DNA from: Pontederia crassipes
Lineage: Eukaryota; Streptophyta; Magnoliopsida; Commelinales; Pontederiaceae
Assembly (NCBI GenBank): GCA_030549335.1
Contig: CM060197.1
Span: 47,953,654-48,017,653 of the forward strand
Reading direction: 5' to 3'
DNA length: 64,000 nt
In this document: piece by piece, positions 46,390-57,755 of the stretch
Layout of the letters: every line of letters starts with the position of its first letter
How positions within the stretch are numbered: the first letter of the stretch is position 1
Translations under genes and position numbers: made by a program
Notes under the pieces: model-generated
What the model was told of the DNA's origin: nothing
The model's input: the letters and a program-made list of their open reading frames with translations, nothing else
Database searches by the model: none

Positions 46390-48480
46390 CTAGAAGTCCG
46401 TTGTCTTGTTTTGGCACTTCTTTAGCACTTTTTGATACTCTGGATCTGCCGCCTGAGCTGCTATAATCATGTCAATCAAGTTGGCCTCATCTGGTGCATC
46501 ATCCATAGAGCTACATTCCTGCCCAATCTCAGACACCACTGATCAATCTCCCGTAACATCTCATACTTGTATAATCTGATGCAGGCTAACGAGTCTTTCC
46601 ACTTTCTGCTCAATGCATCAACAACTGAATTTGTCTTATCGAGATGGTTATTAATAACAAATTCATAGTCCTTGAGGAGCTTTAGCCACTTGCGCTGCCT
46701 CATGTTGAGGTCCTTCTAATAAAAAATATACTTGAGTCTCTTGTGGTCAATGAAGATCTCAAATGTCTCCTCGTATAAATAGTGTCTCTAATCTTCAGAG
46801 CAAAGACCGCCGCCGCCAAAGTTAGATCATGGGTAGGATAGTTTACCTAATACTTCTTCAACTATCAAGAAGTATAGGCTACTACTTTACCATGCTGGGT
46901 CAGCACATAGCCCAAGCATGTCTCGTATGCATCACTATAAAGAACATAATCGCCACTGTCTGATGGTATAGTGAGAACTGGCGCCAAAATCAAGCGATCC
47001 TTCAGTGTCTAAAAGCTCTGCTTCCACTTATCTAACCAAATAAACTTCTTTATTTTCTTGGTGAGATTCCTGAGAGGTGTGGCGATCTTGTAGAAGTCCC
47101 TGATGAGTCCTGAAACCTGCTAGGCCAAGAAAGTTGCGGATCTCAATTCGGCCTTGACAACTTCCTCCACTTTAGCAGCATCCACTGAAATTGCCTTCTT
47201 GGATACTATGTGTCCAAGTAACACGATCTCCTTTGACCAGAATTCACATTTAGATAACTTCCCTTAGAGCTTGTGTTGTCTTAGGGTCTCCAGTACTATC
47301 TTGAGGTGTTCCTTGTGTTGCTCAGGACTGGAAGAGTATATCATAATATCATATACAAACACGATGACGAACTTATCCAAATATGATGGGAAAATCTTGT
47401 TCATCAAATCCATGAACATTGTGGGAGTGTTCGTTAGTCCAAATAGTATGATCAAAAATGCATAGTGACCATGCCTTGACCAAAAAATCATTTTCGATAT
47501 GTCCTCCTCGGCCACCCTCACGCAGGTCGATATTGAAAAAGACTGATGCCTTTGACAATTGGTCAAAGAGATCGTCGATGAGGGGCAGTGGATACTTGTT
47601 TTTCACTATCACTTTATTGAGCATGCGGTAGTCGATATAGAGCCGCATGTAGTCATCCTTCTTAACGAATAGATCCGGTGTGTTAAGAAGGACGAGCTCC
47701 AGGGTGAGACGCTCGATCGAATAAAGCCCTTATCTAGTAGTTCTTGGATTTACTCAGCAGGTTCCATTCGATATGGTGCTTTGGAGATGGGTGTTGTCCC
47801 CGGTAGAAGCTCGATCAAGTCTATCTCTTATCTTGGTGGCAGCCCGAAGGTGTCTTCTAGAAATACATCTGGGAACTCCCGCACTACGTCTATTTGTTGG
47901 AGCTCAGTGATAGGTGAATCAGTCTTGACGACACTCGCCAAGTACCCACTACATCTCTTCTAAAGCATCTTTTGTGCCTTCATTGCAGAGACGATAACCT
48001 TATTATTGGTTGATAGAATGCCCATGATGACTATTTTTGCCTTGCCGGCCCTATGCACCGATAAAAATCTTCTTATGCTCATAGTGTAGGAATGCATCGT
48101 GATAAGACAATCAATCCATCCTCAGGATGACATCATAATTTACCATCGAGATGACGATGAGATCAGCAGAGAAATTCTTCTTGTCAATAGTGGTACACTC
48201 GAAATGTACCTGGCAGCGTGAAGAGTACCCATAGGAGTACTCACACTCATAGCATGTGGCATCTGTTGTAAAGGCAATCTAAGAGCTTGGGCACACAACT
48301 TAGAGATGAAAGAATGAGTAGTCCTTGAATCAAACAAGATGGTAGGAGATAAATCGACCATGGAGGGAGTACCTCTAATGACATCGTTGCCATTAAGCAC
48401 TGCATCAGCCTCCATGTTATGCACACGACCCTAAACAACAAGATTGATGCTCTTGTGCCCCGATTGTTATATATAAGATG
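46390..48480 (-). pseudogene. Gypsy pol fragment (protease, reverse transcriptase, RNase H), decayed
   Basis: On the minus strand, 48140-48424 is an RVP_2-type protease with DSRTTHSF where DSGATHSF is usual, so the catalytic DSG triad is changed. 47373-47648 has [25 protein letters not shown] and 47264-47566 has the polymerase end, with VFVYDIMIYS where the DD catalytic pair is expected. RNase H and connector remnants follow to 46476 (KWLKLLKDYEFVI...VVDALSRK). Many stops and frame changes are present. No LTR, gag or integrase is seen on either side, so this is a fragment of an old element, related to Tekay/Del-type by motif. Confidence 0.85.
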
Positions 48481-49239
48481 TGATCAGGTAATGTTAATAA
48501 GAAATTTTTTTAGAATCAGTTTTTTGAAAATTGTATAACACATGTTTTATGTGTATTAGTGGTATTATGCATATTTATTAATACATGAAAGTGTCATGTT
48601 AATTTGTCATGCATTATATATGATTATGGATTTAAGCAAAATTCATTCAGCTATGTTATTACATGATATGTTTCAAGTGTAGTACATCACACTTAATTGA
48701 ATTTCCGTATGAATTAGATATTCATGCACATAATTATGTAATATTTACTTAAAGTGTATTTCAGTATGACACTTAGGTAAATTGACATGATAATTGAAAT
48801 ATGCACATTATTAATTCATTAAGTGAATTGGACAACATAATAAGAATTTATTTTCTTTATAAAAGAACATGTGCATATATGAAATTATGTTACATATTAG
48901 GCATAATATGTGTTATGTGAATTTATAAATAGTTAATTCACATAGTTATATTAAGTTATGCACAAACTATTTTTGTCACATTTTTCATGTGAAATATGCA
49001 CATTAATTATGACAAATTAAGTTTCATTATGTAAAGAAATATGTGCATATATGTTTTTTATTACACGTGAAATTATTTGCATAATTTTATATGATGAAAA
49101 ATTATGAAATATATTTTAATTAAGAAGATGTGCATGATATTATGAAATATTTATTTATGTACATAATTGGAATTAATATTATATAGTTTATTACATATTC
49201 TAATTGTAAGGACATAAACTTCGGCATCCTTATATTACT
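48481..49239. other. AT-rich intergenic DNA
   Basis: Rich in TTATGTGCATA and ATATGTGCATATATG variants, which recur without fixed period in both orientations. No gene or element end is recognised. Confidence 0.5.
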
Positions 49240-50520
49240 AATTTATGTAGAGGCACGTAATAAGTAATATCCCCATTATCAAATATTTTAGTGACACATA
49301 ATAATAGCATCCCTATGATTGAATATTTTAAGGATGCATATTCTTGCGTCCCTTTTTTATATAGAATAATTTAGGGCTACATAGTAAAGTAATGTTACTA
49401 TTATCGAATATTATGCAGATGCATAATAAGTGACACTATTATTGAGTATTATTGGGACATATAATAAGTGACATACTATATAGGAGAATAAGGGTCTCAG
49501 TTAGCTGCCTCGAAAAAGAGCAGTTGGTTGAATAGGTAAAAGCTAGGATTGGAACTGCCGGTTAATGAAACGATTGGCGGCAATTCTTTACAAGTAAGTA
49601 CAATTACATCTCTAATAACTTTAAAGAAAGAATGGACTTGAAAGGTATTCCAGTCTCGTATGTGGATGTGGGGGAAAAGGTGTGGGGAGACAGGAGTCCA
49701 AAGCAATCGGCCGGCTCGAAAGCCGGAGCGCGCCGTCTTTATCCGCGGCAAGCATACAAAGTACCGAAGATCAGTACTACCTTCTTTTCTTTTGCATGAT
49801 GCTAACAAAACCGAAACCCTAGCTAGTAGGTAAGGGGTATTATTATCGAATATTTTATAATGCACATAATAATCTGTAGTCCCTATTCTTATTAAAATTA
49901 TTAGGGCACATAATAAATGACATCCCTATTTATTGATATACATAAAGTCCCTATTTATTGGGACATAGAACAAGTGATGTCCCTATTGTTTAATGTTATT
50001 GGGACACAAAATAACTGAATTCCTATTTATTTGGATGCATAATAAATGACATCCCTATTATTTAATATTATTGGGATGTATAATAATTCTCATCCCAATT
50101 ATCGAATATTATTGGGATACATAATAAGCACGTTCTTATTGTCGAATATCATTGAGATGCATAATAAAGGACGGCTATTGAATATTATTAGAATGTATAA
50201 TAAACAATTTCTCTATTATCAAATATTATTGGGACATATAAAAAGCAATGTTTTCTCAGATATTATTGGAACGCGTAATAAATGACATCTTTATTATTGA
50301 ATTTTTTTAGGATGCATAATCTCCCTATTGTCAAATATTTTTAGGAATCATAATAAGTGACATCCCTAGTATCTAATATTATAAGGACATATATTACGTG
50401 ACGTCCTTATTGTAGAATATTATCGGGATACATAATAAGTAGCGTGATTATTATCGAATATTAATGAAACACATAATAAGAAGCATCCATATTATCAAAT
50501 ATTATTAGTATGCAATTAAA
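49240..50520. repeat. Degenerate minisatellite with a period of about 45 bp
   Basis: Units follow the scheme ATAATAAGTGACATCCCTA, TTATCGAATATTATT, GGGACACATA. More than twenty diverged units can be followed on both sides of a non-repeat island (49497-49835). The array is AT-rich. Unit borders are approximate because of indels. Confidence 0.8.
49497..49835. other. Compositionally foreign island within the minisatellite
   Basis: About 340 bp of mixed, much less AT-rich sequence. It includes the inverted pair CGGCCGGCT / AGCCGG and GGAGCGCGCCGTC and has no repeat units. The minisatellite stops at its left edge and resumes at its right edge. It carries a long open frame on the minus strand, but no family is recognised. 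The composition resembles plant mitochondrial DNA, so an organellar insertion is a possibility I cannot confirm. Confidence 0.5.
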
Positions 50521-51197
50521 TTTACGTCGCTAATTCATTCAAATTATGAGATTTAAAATTCAAATATTTTTATATTCTAAATTAAAATATGGAGACAAAA
50601 TTAATGTCCCTTAAAATTTTAAAAAGTAAGACGCAAAATATATTTGTGTTTGTGTTATTTTATAATAACAACAATGTTACAAAAAATATCCTTATAAATG
50701 AACACTTTATATAAAATAAGAACACTTAAATTTGTGTATTTTTAAATGATTGTTTTTTTATAATGCATCTGTTAAAAAATGAATCAATGGGATTTACCCA
50801 AAAAGAATACTAATGATAGGAGGTAAGTAGCTTCAACCCGCTCCTTAGTTAATAGTAGCTTCCAATATTTGCCATGGATCATGATCACATGTGAATCTTT
50901 TTTGGTGCCCTTGAACAATTAACGTCGATAGTTAACTTCTAGGATAAGAAAATGGAGGTGAAAAAGCAGAAGGTCAACGACAGCAATGATATAGGACATA
51001 ACGAGAATTGTGTCCAGAAATTGCTCGATTTTCAAAATTATTAGGTCGACTATAATTTATTCATATTACTCTCATTTAAACAAGTGACAAACTTTTGCAC
51101 GATCTTCAATCAAAAAGTAATTGAAGTAGGAAGAGGTTATCTTTAGCGCCCCCATAGGGATGATTTATATATGCTACAGACGACGCACTTCCATCTC
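50521..51197. other. AT-rich intergenic DNA
   Basis: No gene, repeat array or element end is recognised. The last 100 bp before the MITE are of ordinary composition. Confidence 0.5.
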
Positions 51198-51200
51198 TTT

Positions 51201-51698
51201 GGCCCGTTTGGATGGGGAGTAAGAAATTGTACTCCCCATCTTTTTGCCAAACACTCATTTTCCTCATCGCGTGGGACCGCCTGCATTAAATAGGGGAAGA
51301 AAAAAAATGTGAGAGCAACTAATTCTTGCTCTCACCAGGAATTCGTTGATCTGGTGTTTGATTACGGATTAATTAATGGAATACCTAGATATTTCACGAA
51401 TTATAGTTAAATACATTATTTATTTCATAAAAAGTACAAAGGATGAAGTTGTCATTTTTAAAAAAACTAATCTCGTAAATAGTAAAAAAATGACTATTAA
51501 CGTATTCTTCATATCAGGTGGAATAGAAGTAAACCGACACAGACTTCAAAAATTGATTAATCTATTGAATTATATATGTTAACCCAATGCAAACCTAATC
51601 ACCCACCAAACGGTGCAACCAAATAAATAAGGAGATTGGAATCTTCCTAGGATGCCAAACCTTAATCCAGGGGTAAGGAAAATGCAACCAAACGGGCC
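51201..51698. mobile_element. MITE with GGCCCGTTTGG terminal inverted repeats, about 498 bp
   Basis: The left end GGCCCGTTTGGATG (51201) is matched in inverse by CA-ACCAAACGGGCC ending at 51698. TTT on both sides (51198-51200 and 51699-51701) may be a 3-bp target duplication. GGCCCGTTTGG-type ends are common in plant MITEs of the PIF/Harbinger and hAT groups. The superfamily was not decided. No coding capacity is seen. Confidence 0.75.
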
Positions 51699-51889
51699 TT
51701 TGGGCTTTTGCTTGGATGGAAGGCCAGGAAGAGGATAAGTTTAATTGAAGTGAGATGGATTTAGTTCGGATATCATTTTGAAAATTGAAGTGAGGTTATG
51801 ATTATAAGTTCATTACATAATTTAAATTAATTAAGTCATAATTAATGACTTAGAAAGGGTTAACAATAATTATATATCCATAATGTATA

Positions 51890-52300
51890 GGAGTGTTCAA
51901 TGGGTCGGGTCGACCCGCGAACCCGATGACGCGACCTGACCCAAACTAGTTTAGGTCGGATCGAATCCGTGGTCGGGTTGGACCCGTCCCGATCCGACCT
52001 CAACCCGACTCCGGTTCGGGTCGAAATTTTTTTGCCCGACTTGACCCGACCAGACCTTTTTATTTTTTAAATTTTTTTATTTTTCAGCCTATATTTTGTA
52101 CTAAAAATAAAAAAATATTAAAATAAAATATTTTAAATGTGTAAAATATTATATAAATGTTAACAAATTATTTTATGCTTTTTAAAATAAATAAAATATT
52201 ATATTATATTTTTATATTAAATAATAGAAAAGGTAAAAAAAATTTTAAAAAAAAGAAAAAATGGTGGTCGGTAACCCGACCACCTGACCCGATCCAATTT
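51890..52300. repeat. GGGTCGGGT / ACCCGACCC motif cluster around an AT-rich core
   Basis: 51895-52060 is packed with GGGTCGGGTC, GACCCGAC and CCGACCC motifs on both strands. After an A/T-only core, GGTCGGTAACCCGACCACCTGACCCGATCC follows at 52267-52296. This arrangement is a common dispersed repeat in plant genomes and may be a decayed MITE. No clear ends were found. Confidence 0.6.
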
Positions 52301-52868
52301 TATAATTTTATAATATAATTTGGTCCCCTCACAATAATTTCTAGGTCATATGAATTTTGAAAGCAACCTAAACTGGAAAAATTGTCCTCGGTGTAAAAAT
52401 TTAAATCTTATGTCATTGCATTTTCTATATCAAGCCGATAGAAAAACTTGCGATGAATTTTGCCAAAGACTTGTCACAGATAATCAATTTGCTTTGGACT
52501 ATTTCGACCCAAATAATTTTCTCCCGAGGGCTTCGTGGGAGACTAGGATGTGATGCAAGTCCATCGTAAACAAATAATTTGTGGAAAATTAATCTTGTTT
52601 TGTGACATAATTGTCAACTTTTTGTGGTGATAACATATGATTATTTTAACACACGACAACAATTGCCGCGTTAATTATCATATGATATGCTTAATTAAAT
52701 TTAAAAACATCTCTGGAACAGATTAGGAATCTACAACGAAAACAAGGGCATGCAGCTTCTTTATTTGCTACTTCTTAGTCTTATGGCATGCTCCTTTAAG
52801 AAGCATACGTTTTTTAGTCTGGACGGTACTGTGTACGTAGCATGCATGCATGTCGATTTAATTCAACT
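52301..52868. other. Duplicated 3' flank of CP4
   Basis: Collinear with 43120-43693 next to CP3. From about 52680 to the stop codon the two are almost identical, including the AAGAAGCATACGTTTTTTAGTCTGG stretch, with no equivalent at CP5 and CP6. Confidence 0.85.
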
Positions 52869-53981
52869 TCAAAATATTGGGTAGAAAGGTTCCATGGCGA
52901 TTCCACAAAGTCCTTTCGTGTCGGACACACCCCTCGCCATCCGCATGTAGCCACCTTCCCCCCACGACGACCCCCACGAGTTCTTGATCACCCAGTAATC
53001 GGTGCCGTCATCTGTCGTGCCGTAGCCCACCACCGTCACGGAGTGGTTCAGATCGGACCCGCAGGGTCCCGTGAAGATGCCGCTTTTGTAGGAATGAAAG
53101 GCGTCCCCGTGGGCGTCAACGTCGACGGACACCGGTTGATTGGCCACGGCCTGGAGGAGGGCCGTCTCGTCATTTCGAGTTACGGCCTCGTAGCCGCTGA
53201 TCTTGGCCGCACTCCTATGAGAGCCGCTTTTGCAGGTCCCGGCAGCTGCCACGTAAGGGTAATCGGCTTCCGTGGCGAGGCCTCTATTTTTGACGACGAA
53301 GTTGAAAGCTAAGTCGAAGTGTCCGCTTTTGCAGTCGTTGCCAGGGCCGACGCAGTCCAATAGCTCCTGCTCCGATAGGGAGATAAGATTTCCTGTTTGG
53401 ATCTTGACGACGCCCTCCATTGCCGCTACAGCCGCGAACGCCCAGCAACAACCTGTTTAATTTTACCGGCTATGTCATACGATTGATCGAATACACGCAT
53501 GCCAATCAGAGACAACAGCAGCAGCCAGCAGTAGCAAGATGCATGAGAGAAATATTAGTGAAATGGTCAACTTACCGCATGAAGCAGGAACATCTTGGTC
53601 CTTGACCGGAGTGACCGCCCCCCGGGCTCTCCAATCCACCTCCGGCTGTGATGCATCGAAGTTCGCATACCTGAAGGCGGCGGTGTCATTGGTCAGAGCG
53701 GCCGTTGTGGTCGAGGGCGTGTATCCAGTGTTCTTGGCAGTTGGCATTGACCTCCTCGTTTGTGAGATCAGTGAACTTGTTGATCCCCAGCTTATACTTG
53801 TGCTTACCCAGAGCAGCGTTGAAGGATTCGATGTACTGGACGTTGGCCGAGAATATCTTGAGCCGGCGATCTTTCTCCGCCGCGTCCTTGTATACGCGCC
53901 CGTACTGCTGCATCCACTGCTCGTGGCGCGCCTTGTCCGCGGATAGTTCATCAGTGTGGATCTGCCTACCACCCACAGCAT
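52869..53981 (-). pseudogene. CP4: cysteine protease pseudogene lacking start and signal peptide
   Basis: Exon 2 (52869-53452) is fully open, with His in [11 protein letters not shown] and Asn in [10 protein letters not shown]. It joins exon 1 to give KDQDVPASCGCCWAF, the same three-residue insertion as CP3. Exon 1 (53576 to about 53981) has two lesions. A 7-bp insertion (a TGCCAA duplication near 53735-53745) shifts the frame after NEEVNA. All sequence upstream of VGGRQIH, namely the start codon, the signal peptide and part of the 5' leader, is missing, so the coding block abuts TGATCGGAGGCTGTGGACGTAG of the leader. No in-frame Met replaces the start. The TATA box is still about 60 bp upstream of the junction. 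It is probably not translated into a protease, but exon 2 has not decayed, so silencing is recent or gene conversion maintains it. Confidence 0.92.
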
Positions 53982-54041
53982 GATCGGAGGCTGTGGACGT
54001 AGATGAACTTGAATGATCTCAGACGATATGGGCGCAGGGGA

Positions 54042-54048
54042 TTATATA
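54042..54048 (-). promoter_or_regulatory. TATA box of CP4 (unit A)
   Basis: TATATAA on the minus strand in the conserved block. The coding start that it served has been deleted. Confidence 0.75.
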
Positions 54049-54666
54049 GATGCTCTCGCTTGCATGCGTTGCAGACCCCTTTCGAGCGTGCCCTGGGGGT
54101 TCTTGATCACAAATAATTATCCCACCAAACGTTCCAAAAGACCCGTCCGTCATGGCATCTGTTCCAAAAGACGTTCTTGATTTGGTTCTTGATTTGTCAA
54201 AGTCGCTCAAAGAAGTCTTTGGCATCTCTTCTTATTGGGTTATTATAGAGATTGCATTACAATAATGACCCGGTCTACAAGGTGTAGAAATTAACGACCG
54301 GAGACGAATCTATATGTATATCACATATTGTATATACGCGTATCAAGAAGGGTCTTTGGTACGTACCTTTTTCTCACAAGTACATAGCATATATATAGAT
54401 TCTCCTAAAAGTAAGCCAATTTTTTCCCAAATAGAATTTAGTCAAAATTTATGGAAATCTATAAATTTCAAAGTTTGCGTATAGGAACTAATTCCCCCAA
54501 CCCCAAAATGACGCTAAATTACTAGATTAATTGATGCGCATTCTACCATTCTTTTTTATTTGTATTAGATACTTTTTTTCGTGTATATCTATCACTGTGG
54601 TGCAATTACCGAGTTAGGAAGAATTTTAGAGGGTGAAGGATCAAATAAACAACAAAACCTAATTGT

Positions 54667-54983
54667 CACTACAACAAAAATATGATTTATTGACCAATTT
54701 TTAAGGATCAATTATATTTTATTCTTAAAAGTATAAGTATTAAAGACTAATGTGATACTAGTTCCAAATTTTTATTCATTTGAAATAAAATTTAATTTGT
54801 GATCACCACAAGATCATTCTTTAAGAATTCATGAAAAAATTTTGGTCACTAAAAATTTTCAATGACCAGCTTATAGAGATCACGAGGGACCAAAATATTT
54901 TGAACTCAAAAAATATTAAAAATTAAAATTGAGATTTTAAGAACTAATGTATTTGGTTCTTAAAAAGCTTCTTTATTGTAGTG
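54667..54983. mobile_element. MITE with CACTACAACAAAAA ends, 317 bp
   Basis: The left end CACTACAA-C-AAA and the right end TTTATTGTAGTG are inverse complements, flanked by TGT on both sides (54664-54666 and 54984-54986). The paralogous place in unit B (about 56139, CTAATTGGATGGATGAAG) lacks it, so the insertion came after the promoter duplication. The CACTA-like ends and 3-bp duplication point to the CACTA superfamily. Confidence 0.88.
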
Positions 54984-55486
54984 TGTATGGATGAAGTTTA
55001 TTGGAAAAAGGATAGATGGGAACTCATTTTTCCCCAATGGTTTCGTTAATGACTGAAAGTAAAAAAGGGATGATAGCCATACAGAATCAATTAAGCATCA
55101 AACTTCGGGATGGATTTACACAACAACAAATGCATCGACCACAATGGACACTTGTGCTACAACTAAAACGTATGTACAATGTACTCTGAAGATGGACCAG
55201 TTCTACAAACACGTCTCTCTGCCCCTGAGTATCTGAGTATTGATCATAGACGTTCCTACATGGGCCATGCATGGTGGAAGGTGAGAAAATGTGAACCAAA
55301 GTTTTTGGATGGAAGGAAAAACCAATCTTGTATTCACATATTAAGCTATATAAAATGTATACTAAGTTCTATTTACAACTTAACATAAATAAGCAGATAG
55401 AATTAAAGATCTTTCTCTGTAACAAGCTATAATTGATCGATAACAATTATATAGATGCTCTGTAACAAGCCATATGGGCGCAGGGG

Positions 55487-55494
55487 TTTATATA
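55487..55494 (-). promoter_or_regulatory. Orphan TATA block of unit B
   Basis: TATATAAA with GCGCCCATATGG downstream on the minus strand. The homology to the protease leader ends there and no protease exon follows. Any transcript from it would run leftward into unit A. Confidence 0.6.
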
Positions 55495-56640
55495 GATGCT
55501 CTCGCTTGCATGCGTTGCATGGTTGCAGACCAGACCCCATTCGAGCGTGCCCTGGGGTTCTTGATCACAAATAATTATCCCACCAAACGTTCCAAAAGAC
55601 CCGTCCGTCATGGCATCTGTTCCAAAAGACGTTCTTGATTTGGTTCTTGATTTGTCAAAGTCGCTCAAAGAAGTCTTTGGCATCTCTTCTTATTGGGTTA
55701 TTATAGAGATTGCATTACAATAATGACCCCCGGTCTACAAGGTGTAGAAATTAAGATAATTAACGACCGGAGTCGAAACTATATGTATATCATATATTGT
55801 ATATATACGTGCACGTATCAAGAAGGGCCTTTGGTACCTACCTTTTTTTCTCAAGTACATAGCATATATAGCCAAATTCTAAGTTCAAGTCAACTTTTTT
55901 CCCAGGTAGAGTTTAGTCAAAATTTATGGAAATATAGAAATTTTAAAAGTTTGCGTACAGGAACTAATTTCCCCACCCCCAAAATGACGCTAAATTATTA
56001 GACTAATTGATACGCATTCTACCATTCTTGTTTAGTTGTATTAGATACTTTTTTCGTGTATATTTATCACTGTGGTGCAATAACCAAGTTAGAAAGAAAT
56101 TTAGAGGGCGAAGGATCAAACAAACAACAAAACCTAATTGGATGGATGAAGTTATGTTGGAAAAAAGATAGATCGGAACTCATTTTTCCCCAATGGTTTC
56201 ATTAATGACTGAAAGTAAAAAGAGATGATAGCCATACAGAATCAATTAAGCATCAAACTTCGGGATGGATTTACACAACAACAAATGCATCGACCACAAT
56301 ATATGGACACTTGTGCTGCAAACTAAAACGTATGTATCATGTACTCTGAAGATAGACCAGTGCTACAAACACGTCTCTCTGCCCCTGAGTATCTGAGTAT
56401 TGATCATAGACGTTCCTACATGGGCCGTGCATGGCGGAAGGTGAGAAAATGTGAACCAAAGTTTTTGATGGAAGGAAAAACCAATCTTCTATTCACATAT
56501 TAAGCTATATATAATGTATACTAAGTTCTATTTACAACTTAACATAAATAAGCAGATAGAATTAAAGAACTTTCTCTGTAACAAACTATAATTGATCGTG
56601 GTTCATGGATATATACAATGGATAGCTTGCTAAGTAAAAA

Positions 56641-57755
56641 AAACTGCAAACGATCTTTGCCAATGATTCATCAATCTGCAAAATAAAACTTAATAATAGT
56701 ATGAGACACAACAATGTGACGACAAAGCAAATGATGAAGGATGAAATGACAAAAAAAAAATTCAATGTGCTGATTTTTAGTCATGTGGAAAGCAGCTTGA
56801 TTCTCACAAATCAAGAAAAATGAGAAATGCAAAAGCTTTGAAGCAAGATTTCATCTGTAGCTCATGAAGACCTTTCATGGCATTGAGGAGGGTGATAAGT
56901 TGCTGGTATTATCATAGGTGATAATTGAGTTTTACCAAGCTCTAAAGTCACACTAGAATCATGACAAAGAGTTGCTGTAGCATGTGGCTGGAAAGCAAAT
57001 TATACCAAGCTCTAAAGTCACATTAGAATCATGATATTATCATTGCTTCCACCTTGTTATCCTCGGCAAGGCACACCCCACGACATCGATTGCCAGCGAC
57101 GTGAGGAACAAGGAAGAAAGAAACTAAAGGCCATTTTCAGCTGACGGCACTTTTTTGTTATTTCTTTTCTATGTTGATCGCAGTCAACATGCTTTGCTAG
57201 TTCATTAGATGGCTACCATTTTAATCAATTGACTTCCGGCATGCAGCATGGAAATCAATTGGAAATAGATCCAAGATATTGGACTGAACATGAATTTTTG
57301 CATTGTGTTCAGGTAATGCTTAGCTCATTTGTGTGACAGCTGATGCATTACTTTTCAGCTCAATCTCGAGAGGACAAAAAAAAAAAGCTTGGACTCCATG
57401 AAAGAAATTAATAAATGAACAAAGTAGCAAAAGGAAAAAAAAAACTTGTATGGTCACGTGGTATGTGTATGACCAGATATTTAAAACAAGATGGTCAGAA
57501 TTAATTAATGTCAATAAAATCAATAGTGAATGAGACACTCATTTCTTAATTACTTAATTAGACAAAAGAAACAGCTCTTAGAGAGTTCAGGAAACCGAGA
57601 AAATGAGGGCAGTGTGAGAACGATTGCATGCTCGTATAGAAAGCATACAATACATTTATTAGTTTCAAGCGCTAATTAATTTTTAGCTTAACCACGTAGT
57701 CTGTAAATAGGTACGACGCATGCATGCATGCGTGCGGGCATAAGTGTTAATTTAA
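56641..57755. other. CP4/CP5 intergenic region
   Basis: 56640-57180 is homologous to the interval upstream of CP5 (about 60300-60720), including CTCTAAAGTCACACTAGAATCATGA, which itself occurs twice here (56938 and 57000). 57200-57755 is the CP5 3' flank and holds no recognised gene. Confidence 0.65.

Larger units (their letters stand above)
54020..56640 (-). repeat. Tandem duplication of the CP4 promoter and upstream region
   Basis: Unit A (54020 to about 55440) and unit B (about 55470 to 56640) are collinear. Landmarks shared are the TATA block, GTGCCCTGGGGTTCTTGATCACAAATAATTATCC, the CAAAGTCGCTCAAAGAAGTC block and TCTCTCTGCCCCTGAGTATC. Unit A carries a 317-bp MITE that unit B lacks. Unit B has a promoter block (TATA at about 55487-55494) but no coding sequence on its downstream side. 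It lies directly behind unit A of the CP4 pseudogene. Confidence 0.88.

Noticed and set aside
49497..49865. 122-codon minus-strand frame across the foreign island
   Set aside because: It runs into the minisatellite at its start and has no recognised domain, so I list the island as sequence and not as a gene.
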